Below are positions 45,327 through 54,170 of a stretch of DNA of 64,000 bases, piece by piece. Source of the DNA: Gracilibacillus salitolerans. Lineage in GTDB: Bacteria > Bacillota > Bacilli > Bacillales > Amphibacillaceae. A program made the translations under genes and the position numbers. The notes beneath the pieces are model-generated. The model was not told the origin of the DNA and searched no databases. It saw only the letters and a list, made by a program, of their open reading frames with translations. Within the stretch, counting starts at the first letter, position 1, and every line of letters starts with the position of its first letter. The stretch lies in assembly GCF_009650095.1 (NCBI RefSeq), contig NZ_CP045915.1, positions 2,666,001 to 2,730,000 on the forward strand, written 5' to 3'.

Positions 45327-45758
45327 TTACACTTCTTCACAGTATTGATCAAATAGGTCTTGAAGTTTATTAACTACTTCTACCGGGCTGTGCCCTTCTA
45401 TTTCGTGTCTTTCCACCATTTTCAAGATTTGCCCATCTTTTAGTAAAGCAAATGATGGAGAGGATGGCTCATATCCTTCAAAATATTGACGTGCTAATTC
45501 AGTTGCTTCTCGGTCCTGTCCTGCAAAAACTGTGACAAGTTGGTCAGGTCTTTTATCATAATGAATTGCACTAGCTGCTGCTGGTCTTGCAACACCACCT
45601 GCACAGCCACATGTAGAGTTTACCATAACTAACGTGGTACCACTTTTAGATAATGATTCTTTCACATCCTCAGGCTTTCTTAGTTCTTCAAAACCTGCTT
45701 GCGTAATTTCATTTCTAGCTGATTCCACTATATCTCCCATAAATAAATTAAAGTCCAT
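45327..45758 (-). CDS. brxB: Bacilliredoxin BrxB
   Basis: This 143-residue protein has the bacilliredoxin active site STCGCAGG (near 48-55), where CGC replaces the thioredoxin CXXC. It removes bacillithiol from oxidised proteins. YpdA, at 2.1 kb in this window, reduces the resulting disulfide, so two parts of the pathway are encoded here. AGAGAGGATC precedes the start. Members from this location correspond to YqiW. Confidence 0.93.
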   Translation of the reverse strand: MDFNLFMGDIVESARNEITQAGFEELRKPEDVKESLSKSGTTLVMVNSTCGCAGGVARPAAASAIHYDKRPDQLVTVFAGQDREATELARQYFEGYEPSSPSFALLKDGQILKMVERHEIEGHSPVEVVNKLQDLFDQYCEEV

Positions 45759-45820
45759 ATGATTCGATCCTCTCTATATTAATGTATTTTATTAAATAGT
45801 AACAATTGAAATCAACATTT

Positions 45821-47641
45821 TCAATTAAGAGAGCTTTTATTTTTAATAAGAGGCAATGTTATCTTAAATTTTGTTCCTGAAATATCGCTGGAAACAACTG
45901 TAATTTCTCCATGATGATTTTTGATAATCCTAGAGACAACATTTAAACCTAAACCAGTTCCGTTAGATTTAGATGTTGAGAAAGGCTCAAACAACACATC
46001 TTTAATAGAAGTTGGAATACCTGAACCCGTATCACTAAAATAAATAACGTATTTGTCATTTTCGATTTTATTTTCTATCTTAATTGTCCCACTATCACCG
46101 ATTGCATCTTTACTATTCCGTAATAAGTTTAAAAATACTTGCTTTAATTGCTTTTGATCAGCAAGAATGTATTCATCGGTAATTTCTGTGACAACATTAA
46201 TATTTTTAGCTTCCAAGGAATTATACATAAGTGGTAACAAGTCATCCAACAAATTTTGCAATAATATCATATCTTTTTCTGGCTTTTTATGGTTCGACAT
46301 TAACAACATCTGTTCCACAATTGAATACAGACGGTCGATTTCTTTCATCATTAAATGAAGATTATATTTTACCATTTCCTCTTTTGACATGGATTCTTTC
46401 ATTAGCGATAAGAATCCATGAATAACCGTTAAAGGATTTCTTATTTCGTGAGCCGAACTTGCCGCCATTTCCCCAACTAAAGCAAGTTTTTCTGACTGAA
46501 TGATACGATTTTCGAGCTTAGTAGATTCTGTAATATCGACAAAGAAAAGGATCTTCCCTGTTGTCATTTGATGATGATCTTTTAATTTACTCTGAGAGAC
46601 TAGTAAGACATATTCTTTATTATGAATTGTAATATGGAGCTTTTTATTTTGAAAAGACTCGCTTGAGACAAGCATTTTCAATATAGGATATTTATTTTGC
46701 TTTTCTATAATATCACTATCAGTAATGATTCCATTGCTTAATTCAAATAAATTACGAACATAGGAATTTGCCAAGTATTCTTTGGCTTTATTATCATACG
46801 TAATGATGCCAACAGGTAATGAATTTAAAATTTGTTCATGTTTCATTTTATCTGAAATGATTTGCTGGAAGGACTGCTGTAAGCTGATCGACATTTGATT
46901 AATTGATTTAGCTAAACTTTGCAATTCCAACTGAGTACTACTATAAACGGTTTCCCCATAATTACCATTTGCGATTTTGTTCACCTTCGTAACCATCGAT
47001 TCGATTGGTTTTGTAATACTCTTACTCATTTTAAATGAAAAATATAGGGAAATTAAAATTCCAACTATTGTGATGATAAGTAAAAAATATAATGATTTTT
47101 CAATGATTTCAGGATATGTATTCGTATTTTGTTGTAAAGAAGCGTACTCTTCATTCCTCTGTGCAATTATGGTTTTTTTAAGTGATTCTAGTTCAGGTAG
47201 ATATTCTGATTCAATCACATTTCTAGCTGCCTCTACTTCATCATATTCAAGTAAGCCAAACACTTTATTGGTTACAGTGAAATCCAATAACATTAATTGT
47301 TTGTGTATACTCTCAATACTTTCTGGTATTGGAATATCATCTATTAATTCCAGACTATTGATACTAATGTCATTCTCTTCAAATTCTTGTTGAAAATCAT
47401 GTTCAAAGTCTGTGTTGGAGTGACTCAGAACCATTCGTTTTTTTATTTCCAATTCCTTTTCCCACTGATTGAACCATACAAGTTCAGGTATATTCTCATC
47501 CTTGATGGTGTTCGTTACATCACTCACATCTTCAATTGATTGAATTAACAAAAGAGAAAAACCACTAAAAATAACCATAAATATAAGGAGAATGGATAAT
47601 AACTTATTGCGTAATGAAAATTTTTGAAAAAAGGAAATCAT
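45821..47641 (-). CDS. Orphan membrane sensor histidine kinase
   Basis: This 606-residue kinase has membrane helices at about 13-33 and 183-203, a ~150-residue extracellular helical sensor, HAMP (about 204-258), PAS (about 270-375), a HisKA domain with the phospho-acceptor His398 in SAHEIRNPLTV, and an ATPase domain with NLLRNSKDAI, DTGSGIP and GTGLGL. The H-box resembles sporulation kinases of the KinA/KinB class. No response regulator is next to it. It follows the BMP-type binding protein by 28 bases, so ligand-bound BMP protein may be its input. The target is not known. Confidence 0.85.
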   Translation of the reverse strand: MISFFQKFSLRNKLLSILLIFMVIFSGFSLLLIQSIEDVSDVTNTIKDENIPELVWFNQWEKELEIKKRMVLSHSNTDFEHDFQQEFEENDISINSLELIDDIPIPESIESIHKQLMLLDFTVTNKVFGLLEYDEVEAARNVIESEYLPELESLKKTIIAQRNEEYASLQQNTNTYPEIIEKSLYFLLIITIVGILISLYFSFKMSKSITKPIESMVTKVNKIANGNYGETVYSSTQLELQSLAKSINQMSISLQQSFQQIISDKMKHEQILNSLPVGIITYDNKAKEYLANSYVRNLFELSNGIITDSDIIEKQNKYPILKMLVSSESFQNKKLHITIHNKEYVLLVSQSKLKDHHQMTTGKILFFVDITESTKLENRIIQSEKLALVGEMAASSAHEIRNPLTVIHGFLSLMKESMSKEEMVKYNLHLMMKEIDRLYSIVEQMLLMSNHKKPEKDMILLQNLLDDLLPLMYNSLEAKNINVVTEITDEYILADQKQLKQVFLNLLRNSKDAIGDSGTIKIENKIENDKYVIYFSDTGSGIPTSIKDVLFEPFSTSKSNGTGLGLNVVSRIIKNHHGEITVVSSDISGTKFKITLPLIKNKSSLN

Positions 47642-47669
47642 CCGGCATTTCTCCTATCTTATCCTATAA

Positions 47670-48653
47670 TTAGCGCGGTATTTCATGATCTGTTACTTCT
47701 TCGATTGTTTGAATTTCATCTTCCGAAAACATAGAACCAAATGGTGCTATACCATAAACCCCATCATCAACATCCAAGTATTTCTTTTCAAACTTAATTC
47801 CTTCTTCACTTAGAAAATCTCTCAAAATAGCAGAATAGGCCATTGGCACATTATTTAAAACACTAGTAAGCACTTTATCTTCAGCCATATAAGATTGATC
47901 TTCCAAGTACCCTATAATATAGATACCATGTTCTTTGGCATAATTAATAACTTCTTGATTGTAGCTGTTTCCTTTCGTATAGATGACATCTACACCCTCT
48001 TCGATCAAATTAGCAGCAAATAATTTGGCGTCAGATTTATTTGTTCTTTCCGGTACTACTTTATAGATCAATTCTATTTTATCATCAATTAATTCAATAC
48101 CTTGAGGAAATCCCCAATCCTTATGTTTATTATCAACAGCATCTATTAGACCAATTTTTTTCGACTTAGTTTTTAATCCAGCAGCCATACCTGCAATAAC
48201 TTCTACTTCATTTTGATTGAAAGTATACACAGCTAGGTTATTCGCGATATTATCACCATGAATGGTCACAAACTGAACATCCTTATATTGATTGATGATT
48301 CGATAAAATGGCTCTGAAAATTCTCTACCATGTCCGATAATCAATTCATAGTCTTGGTCAACATATTCTTCTACAAGTGAAGACGTATCCTTTTCTGCAT
48401 CCACTTCTCCAAGAACTTCGGCAGTTACATTATACTCTTCTTCAATGAGAATTTTGCCTTTATAAGCCAAGCTTCCCCAGCTTTGATCATTTAATCGATC
48501 AGTCGTTAAGATTAATACTTTAGTAGAAGATGTTTCAGAAGCATTCATATTATCCATTATCTGATTAGATTTGAACACTAAAAAAATAACAAAGATCGAT
48601 ACCACAATCAAAGTAATTCCTATTATGTATTTCACCTGTCTTTTTGCCTCCAT
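47670..48653 (-). CDS. BMP-family ligand-binding protein, membrane-anchored
   Basis: This 327-residue protein has an N-terminal membrane anchor (about 8-28) without a lipobox cysteine, then a BMP/Med-type periplasmic-binding fold (about 43-310) with TTDRLNDQSWGSLAYKG, an IIGHG segment and TIHGDN. BMP proteins usually bind nucleosides for ABC importers, and Med-type proteins act in regulation. No transporter genes are nearby, but a sensor kinase is, so a sensory role is more likely than transport. GAAGGG lies upstream of the ATG. Confidence 0.82.
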   Translation of the reverse strand: MEAKRQVKYIIGITLIVVSIFVIFLVFKSNQIMDNMNASETSSTKVLILTTDRLNDQSWGSLAYKGKILIEEEYNVTAEVLGEVDAEKDTSSLVEEYVDQDYELIIGHGREFSEPFYRIINQYKDVQFVTIHGDNIANNLAVYTFNQNEVEVIAGMAAGLKTKSKKIGLIDAVDNKHKDWGFPQGIELIDDKIELIYKVVPERTNKSDAKLFAANLIEEGVDVIYTKGNSYNQEVINYAKEHGIYIIGYLEDQSYMAEDKVLTSVLNNVPMAYSAILRDFLSEEGIKFEKKYLDVDDGVYGIAPFGSMFSEDEIQTIEEVTDHEIPR

Positions 48654-48840
48654 ACGTCTTCACCCTTCGTTCATAGTAACAATTCTATTATACATAAAAA
48701 GACAAGTTTTGAACACACATTTACAATTTTCATTTATTTTCGACATTATTTTTGATAAAAAATAGGCATATCGACAAAGTAGACGAGCATATAGTTAAAC
48801 GATACAGGATTTAAAAGCATTGAAGGAGGAGAATAATGCA

Positions 48841-49524
48841 TTGAGTATGTCATTGTTTGCAGGAATCGATTGGATAAGTTTATTACAGATAATCTTAATT
48901 GATATAGTACTATCAGGGGATAATGCTTTAGTTATTGCGATGGCAACTAAAAATCTCCATAAAAAAAATCAAAATAAAGCTATTTTGATTGGTGTTGCTG
49001 GAGCTATTATCCTTAGAATTATTTTTGCAACCGGTATTATTTATCTGCTCAAATTTCCACTTATTTACCTTATAGGCGGTATTCTATTGATTTGGATCGG
49101 TTACAAGATTTTAATAAAAGAAGAGGAAGCACAAGAAATTACGTCGCATCATTCTCTATACAAAGCAGTAATGACCATTATTATTGCGGATGTCATTATG
49201 AGTTTAGACAATGTTGTAGCAATTGCAGGTGCTTCCAAAGGTAGTGTCACATTACTGACAGTGGGTGTTATGGTTAGTATTCCATTAATGATATTTGGAG
49301 CCAAGTTTATTGTTCACCTTTTAAAACGTTATCCCTACCTCATTTATATTGGATCAGCTATATTAGTTTACACAGGTGTCGATATGATGGTTCATGAGCC
49401 TATTGTTTATCATTTATTAAAATTGGAATCCGGATTGATTACTATTTTGTTAAGTGTAATTGTTACAATTGGTGTAATCGTTTCAGGTTATATTACCAAT
49501 AAACAAGCAGAACAAAACCCTTAA
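48841..49524 (+). CDS. TerC family membrane protein (YjbE/YceF/YkoY type)
   Basis: This 227-residue protein has seven or so helices and the TerC signatures SGDNALVIAMA (near 22-32) and MSLDNVVAIAG (near 120-130), whose acidic residues bind metal. Related B. subtilis proteins export manganese to metalate secreted enzymes. The TTG at 48841 has AAGGAGGA ten bases upstream; an ATG two codons later is also possible. Its stop overlaps the stop of the convergent TRIC gene. Confidence 0.88.
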   Translation: MSMSLFAGIDWISLLQIILIDIVLSGDNALVIAMATKNLHKKNQNKAILIGVAGAIILRIIFATGIIYLLKFPLIYLIGGILLIWIGYKILIKEEEAQEITSHHSLYKAVMTIIIADVIMSLDNVVAIAGASKGSVTLLTVGVMVSIPLMIFGAKFIVHLLKRYPYLIYIGSAILVYTGVDMMVHEPIVYHLLKLESGLITILLSVIVTIGVIVSGYITNKQAEQNP

Positions 49525-50159
49525 AAATTCACCGTTCTTTTCTTAATTGTAGATTTTTTATGAACAATCGGAACATTCCATTTCCATTTCACCGCCAACA
49601 TGCGAATGGTTAATGTAACAGTTAAACAAATATATAAACTGATCGTTGGTGATAGTAATTCATACGTGCTGATTAACGCAATGGAACCTGCAATGGAAGC
49701 AATGCCGTATATTTCTTTACGAAATACGAATGGAATTTCACGAACAAATACATCCCGTAAGACACCACCACCAATTCCTGTTACTAATCCCATTGCTACA
49801 ATAAGAAATGGTTGTGAATAGTCCAGGCTTATTGCAGCATTAGCACCAACAGCTGTAAAAACTCCTAATCCGATCGCATCCGAGAACGTGATCCCATGTT
49901 CAAATTTATTGATTTTATCATAAAATAAAATAGTTGCTAAGCTGGCTAGTAAACTAACTAAAAAATATTGTGGATACACTAGGTTAGTTGGTGGTATATT
50001 ACCGATCATCAGGTCCCTTATAACACCACCAGCTAATGATGTTGTCATCCCTAATAAAATAACACCAAATATATCTAAATTATTTTTAATGGCAATTAGT
50101 GATCCAGAAATAGCAAACGCTATGGTTCCTATATAAACAAATGCTTCTATTAAAAACAT
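49521..50159 (-). CDS. TRIC/UPF0126 family membrane protein
   Basis: This 212-residue protein has two repeats of three helices, each with a glycine-rich motif followed by RD: AGGVIRDLMIGNIPP (near 44-58) and GGGVLRDVFVREIP (near 129-142). This is the prokaryotic trimeric intracellular cation channel family. It probably forms a trimeric K+-permeable channel. It starts immediately after the ion-channel-like gene and ends in a 4-base convergent overlap with the TerC gene. Confidence 0.88.
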   Translation of the reverse strand: MFLIEAFVYIGTIAFAISGSLIAIKNNLDIFGVILLGMTTSLAGGVIRDLMIGNIPPTNLVYPQYFLVSLLASLATILFYDKINKFEHGITFSDAIGLGVFTAVGANAAISLDYSQPFLIVAMGLVTGIGGGVLRDVFVREIPFVFRKEIYGIASIAGSIALISTYELLSPTISLYICLTVTLTIRMLAVKWKWNVPIVHKKSTIKKRTVNF

Positions 50160-50161
50160 GC

Positions 50162-50791
50162 CTATCCCCCACTTTTCGTAGATGAAAATATATGTTTTCT
50201 TTTATGCCAAATATCTTCTAACTTATCAAATAACCATTGTAACACTAAACCTTGTATAATAACACCGAATATCGATGTTATTGTTAATAATAAAATACTA
50301 GGAAAATGGTTAATACTTTCCAAGCTATTCGCAAATATAAATAAATGTTGGAAAACGACGATAAAAGCATCTTGCCAAAATTCTAATTTATTTCCCATTT
50401 TCCAGATTACAATAGTTTCTATAAGTAATAATGCCGGTACTGATAGTAATAGTATTATTTTTTTCGTATAGGTTAATTGTTTTATATACGGTGTAATATA
50501 ATATTTCGTAATTGTTTTTATTCGAAACAGATAGAACAATCGGACGATTCTTGCTACTTGGAAAAATTGATCAAATGGTATAACAGCAAGTAATAAAAAT
50601 GGATTTTTCTTAATGAATTGCCATTTCTTTTCTGCCAGTATTATTCGAATGATATAATCTATTAAGAAAACGAGCCAAACAATAAGGTTAATTGTAGAAT
50701 TTACCATATGATCGACCCACAGAGTCAATATCGTGACCATAACTAACAAAATCATGGCCATGTCATATATAAATCTTGCTTTTTGCTGCAT
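50162..50791 (-). CDS. Voltage-sensor/ion-channel-like membrane protein lacking a selectivity filter
   Basis: This 209-residue protein has the six-helix layout of a K+ channel: S1-S3 (about 8-85), a basic S4-like helix with spaced arginines in RIVRLFYLFRIK, S5 and S6. The pore loop reads HLFIFANSLESINHFPS in place of the TVGYG filter, so K+ selectivity in the normal way is unlikely. The start follows GGTGAT. It is next to a TRIC-family gene and may be co-transcribed with it. I do not recognise a named gene. Confidence 0.75.
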   Translation of the reverse strand: MQQKARFIYDMAMILLVMVTILTLWVDHMVNSTINLIVWLVFLIDYIIRIILAEKKWQFIKKNPFLLLAVIPFDQFFQVARIVRLFYLFRIKTITKYYITPYIKQLTYTKKIILLLSVPALLLIETIVIWKMGNKLEFWQDAFIVVFQHLFIFANSLESINHFPSILLLTITSIFGVIIQGLVLQWLFDKLEDIWHKRKHIFSSTKSGG

Positions 50792-50807
50792 CGTTATCAC
50801 CATTATT

Positions 50808-50852
50808 CATAACAAATAAAGGGAAACCTCTTCAATATTTTACAGGTTTCCC
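50808..50852 (-). terminator. Terminator of the bkd operon
   Basis: GGGAAACCT (50821-50829) and AGGTTTCCC (50844-50852) form a perfect stem; on the minus strand TTTATTTG follows. Confidence 0.75.
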
Positions 50853-50907
50853 ATGATTATTTAGTATACTGTTTTTAGGCTTAAAATGAAACTGTTTTTA
50901 ACAATTT

Positions 50908-52170
50908 TCAATAAATTGGTGTAGTCTCGCTAGATATATTCTCTAATATCGCCTTAACGTGTGACATAAATGCTCCACAGATAACACCGTCTAATACACG
51001 ATGATCTAATGATAAACAAAGGTTTACCATATCACGAGCTGCGAACATATCATCGATAATAACCGGTCGCTTCACAATGGATTCCACTTGTAAAATTGCT
51101 GACTGCGGATAATTGATTACACCCATCGATTCCACAGAACCAAAGGACCCGGTATTGTTCACGGTGAACGTCCCATCTTCCATATCTTCTTTCGTTAATG
51201 TTCCTGTTCTTGCTTTATTGGAGAGCTGGGCAATTTCTTTGGCAATACCTTTAATACTCTTTTCATCAACGTTTTTGATTACTGGTACATATAATTCATG
51301 TCCATGTGCCACAGCAATTGATAAGTTAATGTCATTACGTTGAATAATTTTATCCCCTGCCCAACAGCTATTTAATTCAGGGAATTTTTTCAGTGCTTTC
51401 GCTACAGCATTTAAGAAAAAGGCAAAGTAAGATAGATTGTATCCTTCATTTTGCTTAAATTTATCTTTCTCTGCATTCCGATATGCAACAAGATTTGTGA
51501 CATCAACCTCAATCATCATCCAGGCATGGGGTATTTCTGTTTTTGACCGAACCATATTTTGAGCAATGGTTTTTCTTAAACCTGTGACTGGTATTTCACG
51601 ATCACCAGGTTTTGCTTCTACAGGTTTACGACGAATAATAGGTGGAGTAAATTCCTCCATTTCTTCCCTTTCTTCTGAACTCTCTTGAACAGACGATGGT
51701 TCCGTTTTCTCTACAGTAGATGTTTGTCCAGTAGCAATGATTTTTTCAATATCTTTTCTTGTTATCCGGCCACCTTTACCTGACCCAGTTATCGTACTTA
51801 AATCTATTTGATGCTCCCCGGCTAACCGCATTACTACTGGAGAATAGCGGGTTTTCATATTTTGCTCAACAGATTGTTTATCTTTTGAATCCGGTGCCGG
51901 AGCTGAGGATGGTTGTTCAGTCTCTTCACCTTCCACCTCTATATAGCACATCAATTGACCAACTTCAATTGTTTCTCCCTCTTCAGCTATTAATTCTTTA
52001 ATAACACCAGAATATGACGAAGGGACTTCCGCATTCACTTTATCTGTCATTACTTCTGCAATAGCATCATATTTCTCGACATAATCCCCTGCCTGAACAA
52101 GCCAGTTACTAACCGTTCCTTCTGTTACACTCTCGCCAAGCTGGGGCATATTAACACGTTGGACTGTCAA
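50908..52170 (-). CDS. bkdB: Branched-chain keto acid dehydrogenase E2
   Basis: This 420-residue dihydrolipoyl acyltransferase has a lipoyl domain (about 1-80) with the lipoylated Lys in EVMTDKVNAEVPS, a flexible linker, a peripheral subunit-binding domain (near 115-150) and a catalytic domain with HRVLDG near the end. It is the core of the branched-chain 2-oxoacid dehydrogenase, which makes starters for branched fatty acids. The TTG at 52168-52170 fits AAGGAG spacing. It is the last gene of the operon. Confidence 0.94.
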   Translation of the reverse strand: MTVQRVNMPQLGESVTEGTVSNWLVQAGDYVEKYDAIAEVMTDKVNAEVPSSYSGVIKELIAEEGETIEVGQLMCYIEVEGEETEQPSSAPAPDSKDKQSVEQNMKTRYSPVVMRLAGEHQIDLSTITGSGKGGRITRKDIEKIIATGQTSTVEKTEPSSVQESSEEREEMEEFTPPIIRRKPVEAKPGDREIPVTGLRKTIAQNMVRSKTEIPHAWMMIEVDVTNLVAYRNAEKDKFKQNEGYNLSYFAFFLNAVAKALKKFPELNSCWAGDKIIQRNDINLSIAVAHGHELYVPVIKNVDEKSIKGIAKEIAQLSNKARTGTLTKEDMEDGTFTVNNTGSFGSVESMGVINYPQSAILQVESIVKRPVIIDDMFAARDMVNLCLSLDHRVLDGVICGAFMSHVKAILENISSETTPIY

Positions 52171-52185
52171 AATTCTCACTCCTTC

Positions 52186-53169
52186 TTAAAATTCCGCTAA
52201 ATCGCGAATCGCTTGTTCAATTTTATCGGCGCTAATTAAAAATTCTTTTTCTAATGGCGGTGCAAAAGATGTGGCTGGTGCATTTGGGCCAGCTAATCGT
52301 TTTATTGGTGCGTCTAAATCAAACAGACAATTTTCACTAATAATAGCAGAAACTTCTCCGATAATGCTACCTTCTTTATTGTCCTCCGTAACTAAAAGAA
52401 CTTTTCCTGTTTTAGATGCTGCTTCTATAATAGACTCTTGATCGAGAGGATAGACGGTTCTTAAATCTAATATTTCTGTACTAATGCCTTCTAGTTCTAA
52501 TTTTTCGGCTGCTTGTTTAGCATAATGGACACAGAGACCATACGAAATAACTGTTACATCAGTACCTTCGCGTTTAATATCTGCTTTTCCAATTGGGAGA
52601 GTGTAGTCTGTTTCAGGCACTTCTTCTTTTAATAAACGATAAGCACGTTTATGTTCAAAGAATAACACAGGGTCATCGTCTCGAATGGCTGCTTTTAATA
52701 ATCCTTTAGCATCATAAGGACTTGAAGGCATCACAATTTTTAATCCTGGTTGATTCGCGAAAATAGCCTCAACTGATTGGGAGTGATATAATCCCCCATG
52801 GACTCCGGCACCATATGGAGCTCGGATGGTTATAGGGCAATCCCAATCATTATTTGACCGATACCGAATACGGGCAGCTTCAGACATAATTTGATTAACC
52901 GCAGGCAAAATGAAATCAGCAAATTGCATTTCTGCAACAGGTCGCATGCCATACATTGCTGCACCAATTCCGACACCTGCAATAGCAGATTCGGCAAGAG
53001 GTGTATCAATCACTCGTTCTTCACCAAATTGATCATAGAGACCTGCTGTTGCTAGGAATACACCGCCTTTTTTCCCCACATCTTCACCAAGTACAAACAC
53101 TTTTTCATTTTGTTCCATTTCTTCTTTTAAAGCTTGGTTAACTGCCTGGATATACGTCAATACAGCCAT
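52186..53169 (-). CDS. bkdAB: Branched-chain keto acid dehydrogenase E1 beta
   Basis: This 327-residue transketolase-type subunit has FVLGEDVGKKGGVF (near 25-38), TPLAESAIAG (near 56) and IRAPYGAGVHGGLYHSQ (near 114-130). It pairs with BkdAA to form the thiamine-diphosphate E1. AAAGGAGGA precedes the ATG, which overlaps the bkdAA stop by one base. Confidence 0.95.
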   Translation of the reverse strand: MAVLTYIQAVNQALKEEMEQNEKVFVLGEDVGKKGGVFLATAGLYDQFGEERVIDTPLAESAIAGVGIGAAMYGMRPVAEMQFADFILPAVNQIMSEAARIRYRSNNDWDCPITIRAPYGAGVHGGLYHSQSVEAIFANQPGLKIVMPSSPYDAKGLLKAAIRDDDPVLFFEHKRAYRLLKEEVPETDYTLPIGKADIKREGTDVTVISYGLCVHYAKQAAEKLELEGISTEILDLRTVYPLDQESIIEAASKTGKVLLVTEDNKEGSIIGEVSAIISENCLFDLDAPIKRLAGPNAPATSFAPPLEKEFLISADKIEQAIRDLAEF

Positions 53170-54170
53170 TAGTGATCCTCCTTTTGACCATAAACATGAT
53201 TGCTGAGTGTGGAAACATCTGCATACGGTGCATTCTCAGCATATTCTGTCGCATCATTGATTTCTTGTTTGATTGTCGTTTCTAGTTCCTCATTTAAGGC
53301 GTCAGTTAAATAACCTTTATCCATAAGAAACTGTTTGAAACGTACTATACCATCTTTTGATTTTTCACTCGATACTTCGTCTTTTGTTCGGTATGTCGAA
53401 TCGTCATCATCACTTGAGTGAGGAGTTAAACGATAGGACACTGCTTCAATTAATGTTGGTCCTTCCCCATTTAAAGCTCGTTCATGTGCTTCTTTTACTG
53501 CTTTATATACCTCGAATGCTTCATTTCCATCGACTTTAATACCTTTCATACCATAGCCAATTGCTCGATCTGCAATATTCTCGCAAGCTACTTGTTTACT
53601 TAAAGGTACACTAATGGCATATTTGTTATTTTCCACCATGAAAATAACAGGTAATTTATGAACACCAGCGAAATTCAATCCTTCATGAAAATCGCCTTGA
53701 TTCGAAGAACCTTCTCCCAATGTTACAAAAGAAACGGCAGATTTTTTTTCCATTTTTGTAGCTAAAGCAAAACCTACAGCATGTGGTACTTGAGTCGTTA
53801 CCGGGGAAGATCCTGTTACAATACGATTTTTCTTCTGACCAAAGTGACTTGGCATTTGTCGACCACCAGAGTTTGGATCTTCACCTTTAGCATAAGCTTG
53901 TAAGAAAATTTCTCTTGTTGTCATACCGAAATGGAGGACAACACCTAGATCACGGTAGTATGGTAATACGTAATCCTTCTCTTTATTCAATGCAAAAGAT
54001 GCCGCTATCTGCAATACTTCTTGACCTTGGCAGGATACAACAAAAGGAATACTACCTGACCGATTTAATAACCACATTCTTTCATCGATTCTTCTTGCTA
54101 ATAACATTTCGCGATACATTGCTAGTAAAGTTTCTTTGTCAGTTTCTAAAGCGTACGTTTGATTAACCAT
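53169..54170 (-). CDS. bkdAA: Branched-chain keto acid dehydrogenase E1 alpha
   Basis: This 333-residue subunit has the thiamine-diphosphate motif GEGSSNQGDFHEGLNFAG...VENNKYAI (near 150-190) and the phosphorylation-loop-like YRLTPHSSDDDD. It oxidatively decarboxylates keto acids of valine, leucine and isoleucine. GAGGGGAGG lies upstream. Its start overlaps lpdV by eight bases. Confidence 0.95.
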   Translation of the reverse strand: MVNQTYALETDKETLLAMYREMLLARRIDERMWLLNRSGSIPFVVSCQGQEVLQIAASFALNKEKDYVLPYYRDLGVVLHFGMTTREIFLQAYAKGEDPNSGGRQMPSHFGQKKNRIVTGSSPVTTQVPHAVGFALATKMEKKSAVSFVTLGEGSSNQGDFHEGLNFAGVHKLPVIFMVENNKYAISVPLSKQVACENIADRAIGYGMKGIKVDGNEAFEVYKAVKEAHERALNGEGPTLIEAVSYRLTPHSSDDDDSTYRTKDEVSSEKSKDGIVRFKQFLMDKGYLTDALNEELETTIKQEINDATEYAENAPYADVSTLSNHVYGQKEDH

